Part shown: in pieces, positions 54,401 to 64,000 of the stretch
How the letters are laid out: each line of letters opens with the position of its first letter
Position numbering within the stretch: the stretch's first letter is position 1
Assembly: GCF_036711975.1 (NCBI RefSeq)
Contig: NC_091967.1
Coordinates: 8,494,001-8,558,000, forward strand
Reading direction: 5' to 3'
From: Onthophagus taurus
Taxonomy: Eukaryota; Arthropoda; Insecta; Coleoptera; Scarabaeidae
Length of the DNA stretch: 64,000 nucleotides
The notes under the pieces: model-generated
Seen by the model: only the letters and a program-made list of their open reading frames with translations
Told to the model about the DNA's origin: nothing
The model's database searches: none
Program-made: the position numbers and the translations under genes

Positions 54401-56903
54401 GACAATTCGACAGTTTCGTGTCATTATTGTAAATTTTGTGTTCTTAAACCCTTCTTTATTATATTTTGAAATAAATACACTCATAACTGCAATGTTAATT
54501 TGTATGTTTAGTGTTGACGATAACAAACGAAAATAAATACAATAATAAGTAAATAAATAAATAATAATAATTATTAATTTAAATTTACCGCCAAAATATC
54601 TAGTGATATTTTCTGGTGATTTTTCCTAGTGTAAATCTGACTTTCGCGTTTACTCCTCCTGGTTTAAAAACAGAGTATAGTCTAATAACAACTGATTATG
54701 GCAAATCAAATATTAAACAACTGTTGTATAAAATGATTTTTTAAAAAGTTGGTACTTACTAAGATATATACTATTCCACACATAATGGGCACCTGTATAT
54801 TATAAGGTAGTCAAAAATAATAATATCACCCTTTTAGTAGTTTTGAACTTACCAGTCATTTATTTGTTACTGTAATCTAAAATATTTCGAAGGTTATGAG
54901 ATAAGAAAGCAATGAAGTTAAAAAAATCAGTCTCATATTATTCTGGTTTTACATTTTTAAATGCTGGCAACCCTTTTCTTGTACCTATTTTACTGGGAAT
55001 ACCTCGTTTTGTATAACCCAGCTTTTGATACTGTAGGGTAGGGGATTGACGCAATACACTATTCCTAGCAGCACGTACGTCACTGAGAAAATCATTCCAG
55101 ACATGTATGAGAGAGTGGTTAGCAAACTAAAGAGCGAGTTAGAAACGGCTGAAGATATATTATTTACAACCGATCTTTGGACTTGTTCAGTAAATAATGA
55201 CGCATTTCTCAGTTCGCACTTGACATCAGCAAGCTTTAAACTGAATCATGCCGTTCTAAACTTAGTGAATTTTCCTGCATCACACACATCAGACAATATC
55301 ACAAGAGAACTGTTAGATGAAATGGGAAATACTCATCACTAAAATTCAAGCGGTTGTTCACGATAATAGCGCGAATATGGTTAAAGGTGCGTTGCTTCGT
55401 ACTTACACTCCAGCTGAGCTTCTTGCGACAAGACTAAAAGCAAAACATTGCCCTCAGCCTGGCGTATCACTAGTATGATAGAGAGCGCGACATTCTTCTA
55501 TATTTTAATGACCAAAAAGAGTATACCAACTAAAAAACTGGCAACTTTTCATAGATAGCTCAAAAAAAAGTTTGCAATGTGTGTTACTGCATAATTCAAT
55601 CCCGATCATTCAACTACTCTTAAGGAAGAATATTAAACTTGTTTTAGAAAAACTTAATTTATCATCGTCAGTGGTCAGTGTGTGTAGATTTAAAAATGTT
55701 TACTTTGTCTGTGGGACAGTCGTGCGTAAAGTAAACACTGGAGCAGGAAAAAGGAGCCATACAGAATGAACATGACTGTAGGGAAAGCTAACATCGTTCA
55801 TCAGCCAAGAACAAATCATTCTTCCGCCACTACATATAAAATTTGGGCTAATAAAACAGTTAGTTAAAGCTTTAGATAGGAATGGCTATTGCTTCAAATA
55901 TATTTGTCATTTATTTCCTGGTCTCAATATAGAAAAGTTAAAAGGAGGAATTTTTGATAGGCCGCAATTAAGCCGTACTCTTATAAACAACGATGATTTC
56001 ACACAACATGACTTAGGTTGATTTGGAAGGAGGAACCTTTGTGTCAATTGTCAAAATTTTTTTGGGGAATCAAAGCTGAGGATTATTTCAAAGTAGTAGA
56101 CAAATTGCTCCAAAATTTCTAAAAATTAGAAGCTAATATGAGTGTCAAAAACGGGAACGGTTCCACCGGAAAAATATCACGGCCGTTGGATATCAAGAAT
56201 CGCCATATGATGGCAGACTACTGCTGGAAGTTGCAAGGACACTGTCCAGACTAAAAACACCATAGAAAATCCCATACAAAACGTTTTTCTTAACTCTTAT
56301 TGACATGTTTTTTTATGATTAATTTTATTATTTTTGTGTCATTTATAGCACTTTGTTTATTTGAAATCATTTGATAATAATAAAATAAACGTTTTAAAAA
56401 TATTCCCCTCTTTTTAAAATTCAACAAAAATATTATTTTCGTATTCAGGAAACTAAAATTATCTAAAATTGACTAATAAGCCCTATGCTGCAGAATCAAT
56501 TTAATCCGATTTAATAATTTTCGTTTTAAATCAATTTTTTTTTAGCGATTACAAGCGCAAATATGTGCGATGTTGATGTTCGACCAGCTCTTTATAGTTC
56601 AGTCGTATTAACAGGAGGAAATTCTTTAGTACAGGTGCCCAAAATAAATAATTTTTGTAACATTTTTATTAATTAAATTATTTTTAGGGTTTTAGTGACA
56701 GATTAAATAAAGATTTACAATCGAAAACACCCGGTTCGATGCGTTTAAAAATGATAGCAGCTAACGGTACTGTGGAGAGACGTTTTGGGGCTTGGGTGGG
56801 AGGTTCGATTTTAGCCTCGATAGGAACATTCCAACAAATGTGGGTTTCTATGCAAGAGTATCAAGAATCTGGTAAAGTTCAAATAGATCGCAAGTGCCCT
56901 TAA
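51465..56903 (+). CDS. BAP55: BAP55/ACTL6, actin-related chromatin-remodelling subunit
   Basis: Five exons join in phase: 51465-51687, 51740-52350, 52404-52557, 56546-56634 and 56688-56903, giving 430 aa (human ACTL6A 429). The family is the actin-related subunit of BAF, INO80 and TIP60 complexes in the nucleus. An alanine run ([12 protein letters not shown]) precedes [20 protein letters not shown], the first nucleotide-fold strand. Exon 2 holds [20 protein letters not shown]. Exon 4 holds [10 protein letters not shown]. Exon 5 ends with [20 protein letters not shown] and the canonical ERKCP-type tail (DRKCP). Intron 3 is 4 kb and full of mobile elements. Several normally invariant positions differ (for example GAGNI-AITSANM where GVSHVVTTSVGM is usual), so this may be a fast-evolving paralog. 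Confidence 0.9.
53293..53699. mobile_element. MITE family B, left copy
   Basis: A 407-bp element in BAP55 intron 3 with ends TACTGTTTTTCAACCAGGAG and CTCCTGGTTTAAAAACAGAG. It is nearly identical to 54277-54679 and in the same orientation. The terminal plan (TACTCT.TTTTT.AA...GGAGGAGT) is like family A, so the two families are probably related. Confidence 0.8.
53706..53748. repeat. TTGTTTATAGATATA palindrome
   Basis: A perfect-looking inverted pair, CTTGTTTATAGATATA and TATATCTATAAACAAG. The same words occur in each of the five tandem units at 20.7-21.4 kb. Confidence 0.6.
53841..54276 (+). repeat. 122-bp tandem repeat between two MITE copies
   Basis: The landmark AGGTAAGGTTAGTTTTG (first base A or C) occurs at 53851, 53973, 54095 and 54217, exactly 122 apart, for about 3.5 copies. 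Units contain TTTACAAACATTAATTATAC and two TTATAGCGTGAAG strings. The array is flanked by two direct copies of MITE family B. Confidence 0.9.
54277..54679. mobile_element. MITE family B, right copy
   Basis: Inverted ends TACTCTGTTTTTAAACCAGG and CCTGGTTTAAAAACAGAGTA. Internally near-identical to 53293-53699, with shared AGATTGACCTTGCACGTGAT and GGTGATTTTTCCTAGTGTAA. Confidence 0.85.
55046..55345 (+). pseudogene. hAT-type transposase relic
   Basis: About 98 open codons read [20 protein letters not shown], then [20 protein letters not shown] and [14 protein letters not shown]. This is the hAT/ZBED pattern in which a 'TTD.WTS...' strand carries the first catalytic Asp. No start codon or other domains remain. 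It lies in BAP55 intron 3. Confidence 0.65.
55790..56260 (+). pseudogene. Degraded copy of a repeated insect ORF
   Basis: Broken frames read [44 protein letters not shown] and [11 protein letters not shown]. From memory, these strings belong to a protein family present in many near-identical copies in arthropod genomes and probably spread by a transposon. Frameshifts and stops show this copy is dead. I cannot name the family securely. Confidence 0.45.
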
Positions 56904-57130
56904 ACGATTGAATTTATTCTAAAACAAAACCTTTAACGAGGTTTTGATTAATGGTTTCATTTTGTTTTGTATTTTAATTTTAATTATAAGTATAAAATAT
57001 GTGTTTTAATGTTGTGTATGACTGAAATTGATAAAAAAATTTAAAAGTGGGTCTTGACATAATGAAGCTTGACATAATTAAATAATTTCTTTTTAAATAT
57101 TTATTAATAAATTAGTATAATTGATATTAA

Positions 57131-57965
57131 TTACTTATCCGTGCTAAACATTTTTGGCAGAAATCGATTCCCAGAAGAGGTGTTATTAGTATCGGATAGT
57201 CGTTTAATTTGGTCGGAAAGGTCACCGATACGTTCATCTTTCATTCTTAATAAACTTTCCAAATGCTCAACCTAAAATGAAACGCATAATCAAATTTCAA
57301 AAACCAGATTTAATTTTTTTTAACCTTGTTTTTTAATGTACTTATAGCACTTTCTTTTTCCTCAATATCCTTTTTCATATTATCATACATATCGGAGGGT
57401 ACAATTTTTTGATCTAAAATTTTCGACCCACTTTTAACCTTAATTGGAACTACTTCGCCAGTAACTTGAGCAGACAATCCTTCGACAACATAAATATCGC
57501 TTCCAGGTCTACTATTATCTTTATCACTTTTCTCATCGACGCGCTGTTTAACATTAAATAAAAGCTTTTCGATCGCTCCTGGAGTAGATTTGGCCAACTC
57601 CTCAATTTGTTGCGTGTTTAGATGGATACGTAATTTCGCTAAAACTCTTTTGTTCAATATATTCCAGTTGATGATTTTTTGTGCCAAAGCATTTTTCGGA
57701 CTGTAATTGTGTAAATCGACTAATTTTGGAAAATGGATTTTGATGATTTCCGCCAATGGAACTAAAACAATTTTTTTTTGTCAATTTGACTCACGAGGAA
57801 GTGTTTAATAGAAATAGTCACGTGTGGATTTTATTGTGACTAATGTGACAGATCTTGTATGATAATTTTACCTGCATCTGAAAAATCTCTGTGTATGTTA
57901 CGTTTTGGTCGCGATATAGTAAAACCGTCTATCCATCTGTATATTTCTTCAACGTTAACGTCCAT
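57131..57965 (-). CDS. SPEF1: SPEF1/CLAMP, calponin-homology microtubule-binding protein
   Basis: Three exons, 57965-57872, 57761-57325 and 57271-57131, join in phase to give 223 aa (human 236). SPEF1 bundles and stabilises microtubules in sperm flagella, cilia and polarised cells. Exons 1-2 encode the calponin-homology domain: YRWIDGFTISRPKRNIHRDF, then SDAVPLAEIIKIHFPKLVDL and HNYSPKNALAQKIINWNILN. Exon 3 completes a C-terminal coiled coil (LKNKVEHLESLLRMKDERIG). The start is the only ATG before the domain. The gene converges on BAP55, with 227 bases between stop codons, and is divergent from the 58.8-kb gene. The exon 2 donor (AAG|GTTAAA) is weak but keeps phase and homology. Confidence 0.88.
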
Positions 57966-58834
57966 ATTTTAATTTCTATTTTGACCAACCGTGGATAAGT
58001 GTTATGATGCTACTGATAATTTTGATATGACTTTTATAAAACTTCAAAATTTGTTATTGTTATGTTTATATACACAACGCAACGCTGGTTCATTCTTCGA
58101 AGATTAAATAATAATCTTTTCGCGCTCTAAGTGTCGATGGCGAAACATATTTTATGTAATTTCTTATTAAATATTTAAATATATCTATGTAAAATTTCTA
58201 ATAATTCACTTTTTCTGTTTAAATTTGCGTATTTCTACTCATTATTTCAATTTTTTTTAAATACAATGTAAAATAAAACTATATTATTAATAAATAAAAT
58301 TGAATAATATAAAGTAATATAAAAGTTTGGAGAGATAAATTTATTTAGACAAAAACCTACCTTATTAAAATCAGTGGAATAGCACATAATAGAATCGAAT
58401 AGAACAGAATATATCCTATGTCCAAGAATGGACGCAGAGGGCTGCTTGATGATGATTTTTCAAAGATTAAATCTTAGAAATCAATACAAAACGAGATCGA
58501 AACATAACATTAAAATTTCCTTTCACAAAAGTCGATAAAACAGGTACCTGTACACAAATAAAATCGTTATCTTTTTCACATATGATTATTTAAATTATTT
58601 TATTTTTATTATTGCAACTCATTTTTATTTTGAATCACCCCGATTAGATATTTTATGTAATCTCACGTAAACTTTGCCCGTTTCTTACCAAATACACCTT
58701 TCAGACCATAGATAACTAAATTTAAAAAAAAAAGTTATCCAAACGTGTTTATTGTATTATTATCTCTGTAAGTTTTCACTTCGATAGGTTCAACTCAAGA
58801 TTATGGAACAACTTTAAAATTAAATCGAACCAAA
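57966..58834. promoter_or_regulatory. Shared upstream region, SPEF1 and the 58.8-kb gene
   Basis: 869 bases between two divergent start codons. Very AT-rich. No clear motif beyond AT runs was seen, and no coding or RNA feature. Confidence 0.4.
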
Positions 58835-60296
58835 ATGTTCACGTACATTGATTTAATAATTTTAGCGTCCTCTGTGTTTCTTATAATTATTGTTAAGTTA
58901 TTAACCGGAGAAGCAAGGAGTCCGATTTTCAACGTTTACCAACGACCAACTAAAATTTATTGGTTTAAAGTTGTTTTTATGTACAGTGTCTTAAAGTTTA
59001 GACAGGTAAAAATTAAGTATTCATTATAATTTTTAATTCATCAATTTATTTTAGATTGCTAATTATTTAAAAAGTGAACGAAGGAGAGATCTAGGAAAAG
59101 TCGATAAATATATTCTTCAAGATGGACCCCAACCGTTGAAAGACTCCGAATTGGTTTGCTTCAAGACTCCAATTAACAATTTGCATTTTTAATTATTATT
59201 TTTAGGCTGTTGATGCTGTATTTTTTAACGGTGCAAATTCGAAGGGTGATTATTTCATTATAGCAACCGCTAGAAGAAGTAATAAACTCGTGGATGGATT
59301 TATTTATTTAAAAATAAACGATTCTAAATTGGGATTACTTGAAAGTCCTAAATTACCGAGTACTGCTCTTTACCAATTGGAAGAAACGCAAGAATACAAA
59401 GCAGAAGGAATTGAAATATCCGTAATTGAACCAATGAAAATTTGGAAAATTAAATATAACGGAAAAATGAAATCGGCTGATAATAGAAGTAAATGGTACA
59501 ATGTTAAAATCGTTGGAGAATTTGTCTCAAAATTACCACCTTATAACGTTGATGTTGATATGGATCCTTTTATGATGGCGAAAGCTTTGGCTGTTGAGCC
59601 ATGGAGTAGAGATTTTTTTAGAACTTTAAATGAGTAATTACTAAACTAAAATTTAGATTTAAAATTAATTATTTATATAATTTTGTTTAGAACTCATCAA
59701 ATGCATTATGAACAATTTGGTGATATGTTAACTGAAGTTGAAATCGACGGAAAACCTTTCAATTTAAAAATAAACGTTTGCAGAGATCACAGTTTTGCCT
59801 CTAAAAGGGAATGGAGAATTTTTCACCGTTACGCTTTGCATTTTATTACGGTTGAAAACGGCGATAGAATTATGATTGGAGTTGTTTCAATGCCCGTAGC
59901 TATTTCATGGTGATTTTATTTCATTAAAAATTAAATTAATCTATTAATTATGTTTGTTTTAGTTTTTCAATGGGTTTTGTTTACTCATCGATTGAACAAA
60001 AAATGTATCCAATTGAAAATTGCGATTTAGTCCTTCATCAACACGGCGAAAACGGCGAAGCTCCTTTTGATTATGGCTTTTCAATTTATGCCGGACATAA
60101 ATCGTACGTTATTAAAGTCCATGTCAAGGAATCGCCACATTTTTATATTAGTAAGGATTGGGAGGCCAAATTATTCGAGAGATTATGTACGTTTAAAGTG
60201 AACGGTTTAAAAGGATGGGGTGGATCCGAGTGGATGTATCGAAATATCGAGGGAAAACATGTTTTAGATTATGAAAAAAATAAAGAATTTTTTTAA
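58835..60296 (+). CDS. Insect protein of unknown function with N-terminal membrane anchor
   Basis: Five exons, 58835-59005, 59055-59153, 59206-59633, 59691-59909 and 59963-60296, join in phase to give 416 aa. Residues 4-22 (YIDLIILASSVFLIIIVKLL) are a signal anchor. The rest reads as paired beta-rich domains, with AVDAVFFNGANSKGDYFIIA, WKIKYNGKMK, and later DYGFSIYAGHKSYVIKVHV. From memory, similar text occurs in an arthropod-wide family of uncharacterised proteins (DUF7064/7065-type). It also occurs in the N-terminal part of arthropod PEP-synthase-like proteins. I cannot confirm the domain numbers, and no kinase or PEP-synthase domain is present here. It converges on the ARF gene (145 bases between stops). 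Confidence 0.75.
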
Positions 60297-60441
60297 AATA
60301 TTAATAAAATAAAATTTCATTTTTATTTGACGTTTTAATCAAAATAAATACAGGAATCTGTAATTTATAATTCAAACTTGACGTTGACAACCTAACCTAA
60401 ACAATAAATAATTTTTAATTTAAACTAACAAAATAATTTTT

Positions 60442-61394
<953 letters not shown>

Positions 61395-62138
61395 ATGGAC
61401 AAAATTCGTAGTAATCATTCCAGATATCAATCTCGCCTGTCAATAACGAATGGTTCAAAAAATTACTATCCCTCCAGAGATACGATTTATTTTGAAGATG
61501 ATTTTGCCGATGATACAGCCTTGGAGGAAGAAATTCCAGAATATCAACTTGCCGAGATGCAACGTCGCAAAAAACATTTCGACGAGTTCAAAAAATTGTA
61601 CAACAATAAATTGGTGGAGAAAGAGGCGAGGAAACGAGCGGAAGAAGAAGAGAAACACGATGCGTTTTTGCAACATCCCATATCGATTTTGTTAAGCAAA
61701 TATGGATTTAAAATACCGAAAAATAAGCAAATGTCAAATAATAATTTACAAAATTTGGGTGATTATAAACGGACTGGGTATCGAAATGGAAGTAGAAGTA
61801 GATGCGAAAGTTGGGGTAGTTCTAATAGTAGAACTAGGATTAATTGTCCACCTAACGAGTTTGCTTTATCTGATATGGAAATTGTTGATATTTTTCAAAG
61901 AAGTACTGAAAGCTTTTTAACCTATGAAGATAAACCTATGCAAAGTGAAGATGAATTTTCGACTAGTAGCTCAGTTAGGGAACACAATGTTAAATTACGA
62001 GGAGATATTGCTGAACTCGAACAACGATTCAATAATATTTTACAATCATTTCATACAACGACTCCTTTACGGTGTCGTTTCGTTAACGATATGAAGAGGA
62101 ATACAAATGTTAATAACGAAAAGTATGGTAATTATTAA
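61395..62138 (+). CDS. Unrecognised 247-aa protein
   Basis: A single open frame starts at the first ATG (context TTAAAATGGACAAA) and is followed by AATAAAG about 15 bases after the stop. The first 60 residues are polar with acidic FEDDFADDTALEEEIPEYQL. Residues 55-95 form a charged helix (RRKKHFDEFKKLYNNKLVEK, then EARKRAEEEEK) likely to be a coiled coil. The middle is Asn/Ser-rich (NGSRSRCESWGSSNSR). A second short helix, GDIAELEQRFNNILQSF, lies near residue 205. No catalytic motif, signal peptide or membrane segment. It is divergent from ARF and tail-to-tail with the THEG-like gene. Family unknown. Confidence 0.65.
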   Translation: MDKIRSNHSRYQSRLSITNGSKNYYPSRDTIYFEDDFADDTALEEEIPEYQLAEMQRRKKHFDEFKKLYNNKLVEKEARKRAEEEEKHDAFLQHPISILLSKYGFKIPKNKQMSNNNLQNLGDYKRTGYRNGSRSRCESWGSSNSRTRINCPPNEFALSDMEIVDIFQRSTESFLTYEDKPMQSEDEFSTSSSVREHNVKLRGDIAELEQRFNNILQSFHTTTPLRCRFVNDMKRNTNVNNEKYGNY

Positions 62139-62269
62139 TTCTATTATTTTTGTGTTAATAAAGTATTGTTACAATTTCATATGATTTGATGATTAAATTA
62201 AACACATCTTATTAACTTTTTAAATGTTTTTACTTTACTTGGACATATTTTATTATATATAAATAATTT

Positions 62270-64000
62270 TTAATATTTTCGCGGTTTCGCTAATTCCAAA
62301 ATTCTTGGGGTTGGTTTATATTTTAAAGCCCCTGGAGAAATCATAAAAGGATTTTCCTTCAAATCTGGTTCGGCTGATACAGCTATTGAACGCGGTGTTG
62401 CTAATATTAAATCGCGTTCAGTAGCTAATAAAAATTATAATTATTTTTCCAAATTTCAATTTATAATTAAATTTTTACCTTTATATAATAATGCACCTGG
62501 CTTTACCGCTCCTGTATCAATTATTGACTCTTTTTTAGCCAAACGTGGAGGTAGTACAGTCAGTTTTAATACTCTTTCAGTCGGAACATAATTTAAAGCA
62601 CTCTCCTTCACCTAAAAAAAATATTAAGCAATTATTTATGAATACTCTCTATAGAGCCCTATAAGCTCTATCTTCCTATAAAGCTAATCAAACATGCTAC
62701 ATGAAAGTCCTGGAATATAATATGCACGATATTTAACAAATGTCTTAGAGGAGATGACATTCCACTAGATTGTCTCAAATAATCCCCATATACAAGAGAA
62801 CTACTCTTCAGAAACAAATAGATGACCTGAGGGGCATTATAGAAGGTCTAAAAACCCTACAAAATCTTAACCCTCTAGTAACCACCAAAGGGAAGCATCA
62901 AAGACGCTTACTGAAAAGAATTGTCCTGATCAACTTATGAAAATAAGCAAACCAGAAATCTGTTAAGATACAAAACAAAAGCGCCTCTTCGTTTACACAT
63001 TTTGGATTTTGCACCGTCAGAGGATGTAAAAAGAATCCATGAAATAAGAAACATATTAGGAATGCGTGTCAAAATCGAAGAGTACAGAAAGCCAAAACAA
63101 ATGCCCCAGTGCAAAAGGTGTAAAGGTTGGAGCCACACCAAAGCTTATTGCCACAAAAATCCAAGAGTTGTTAAATGTGCTGGTGAACACTGGACCAGCG
63201 AATAATGCACTAAAGCCAAAGAAATCCAACGTCATCACTTGGAAAGTTATATGGAAGGATCCTGAAAATTAGGATAGAAAGGGAAATTAAGGAGGATGAA
63301 CTGATCTAACTTGATGAGTAAAGAGAGAATCCCACTTGAGAGAAGAGAAAAAAATTGGTCCGGGATAACGTGGAGATGAAAAGGATAGGCCAAGAAAAGC
63401 TGCTAAAAATACAATATCATTTATGAATACTTAGAAATATTTTTTTGTACCAGATGTTTAGGTGGTTTAACAAATATTTTGCTGTAACTTTCCGTGGTGT
63501 CGACATAATATTTATTTTTGAATGCATTTCTTCTAAATCGGCGCGAGGTCCACGCTAAAAAAGAAAAATAATTTATGTTTAATTCGCAATGATTTCGCAT
63601 AAAATATTACATCGATAGGATCTGGTTCAAACACTTTTTTAGGTTGAGCTTTTACCACAGCCCATTCTGAAAATTGTTTCTCCCGATCCCCCGATCCGTA
63701 CGAACTTCCATCATCGTTACCTTTCCCCTTTTTACCAGTTTTAATTCTGGATACATTTTTTCTGTCTCTCGTCAACAACTTTAATTTTTTATCTCTTTTG
63801 GCTTTTTTATACTCATTATAAATACTATCCCAAGCTTTTGCGATATGTTTATCCATATTTTCGGCATAATTTTTTAACGTATTTGGGTTACCGGCAAAAG
63901 TACGTTTGTTTTCGTACAATTTTCGCAACACTGGAAGACTAATATGTTTATCTCGGCTTTTTGGTCGACAGTTTAAAGCTTCTGGACGTACTCCTGATTC
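62270..64000 (-). CDS. THEG-like sperm protein, 5' part beyond the window
   Basis: Four exons on the minus strand join in phase: at least 64000-63611, then 63554-63489, 62611-62479 and 62424-62270. The visible 247 codons end at TAA. Short repeats of the THEG type recur: SLPVLRK, INIMSTPRK, LTVLPPRLAK, DLILATPRS and ILELAKPRKY, each followed by a spacer ending in 'GALLYK' or 'GALKYK'. This is the pattern of THEG/SPMAP2, an axoneme-associated sperm protein. The first visible exon also has a long basic stretch (KKAKRDKKLKLLTRDRKNVS). The 63488 donor (AAA|GTTACA) is weak and was chosen for phase. Intron 62612-63488 contains a LINE relic. The start codon lies outside the window. Confidence 0.75.
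62930..63290 (+). pseudogene. LINE ORF1 (gag) zinc-knuckle relic
   Basis: Within the THEG-like gene's intron, antisense to it, the plus strand reads DVKRIHEIRNILGMRVKIEE, then MPQCKRCKGWSHTKAYCHKN and CAGEHWTSE, followed by a stop and CTKAKE. This is the PRE_C2HC segment plus CCHC knuckles of Jockey-like ORF1 proteins. It is truncated and broken by a stop codon. Confidence 0.7.

Noticed and set aside
61450-61920. Overlapping frames on both strands within the 61.4-kb gene
   Set aside because: Shorter than and contained in the 247-codon frame, which has a good start context and a nearby polyadenylation signal.

Overview
This is a eukaryotic nuclear window, about two-thirds AT. Short GT-AG introns, conserved animal gene families, divergent gene pairs and abundant Tc1/pogo, LINE, Penelope and MITE-like debris point to an insect. 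A beetle is my best guess, held loosely, because I could not place the species. Multi-exon genes were joined by hand from splice sites and reading phase, so exon coordinates are predictions.

Left part, about 1-19.5 kb: mostly gene-free. It holds an intronless PRL-type phosphatase (4969-5463, minus) and an apparently intact 3.8-kb pogo/Tigger-like DNA transposon (6559-10352) with 933-bp terminal inverted repeats. It also has a GT-rich minisatellite near 14 kb and a Penelope-type GIY-YIG relic near 16.5 kb. Two possible small exons flank this stretch.

Middle, 19.5-46.6 kb: EEF2KMT (FAM86, minus); inositol-pentakisphosphate 2-kinase IPPK (minus, with an 8.2-kb first intron holding a small plus-strand gene and several retroelement relics); a nucleoplasmin-like histone chaperone (minus); SIL1 (plus); and the AP-2 mu subunit (minus). 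SIL1 intron 1 (6.7 kb) is the most unusual place. A Tc1-like element there contains a second element whose long inverted arms are arrays of a 172-bp satellite repeat. Between the arms lies an apparently intact four-exon SGNH (GDSL) hydrolase gene.

Right part, 46.6-64 kb: a diverged minisatellite, several MITEs, a charged protein ending in a CaaX box, BAP55/ACTL6 (five exons, with a 4-kb transposon-filled intron), SPEF1, a five-exon gene of an insect family of unknown function, an intronless class-II-like ARF, an unrecognised 247-aa gene, and the 3' part of a THEG-like sperm protein running off the right edge.

The genes do not form one pathway. They are housekeeping genes (translation-factor methylation, inositol phosphate metabolism, ER folding, endocytosis, chromatin, histone storage) plus a loose group with sperm or axoneme associations (SPEF1, THEG-like). 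Many sit as divergent pairs sharing promoters of 0.4-0.9 kb: nucleoplasmin/SIL1, CaaX protein/BAP55, SPEF1/58.8-kb gene, ARF/61.4-kb gene. A motif containing AAGATGGCGC recurs in repeated units next to EEF2KMT and BAP55.
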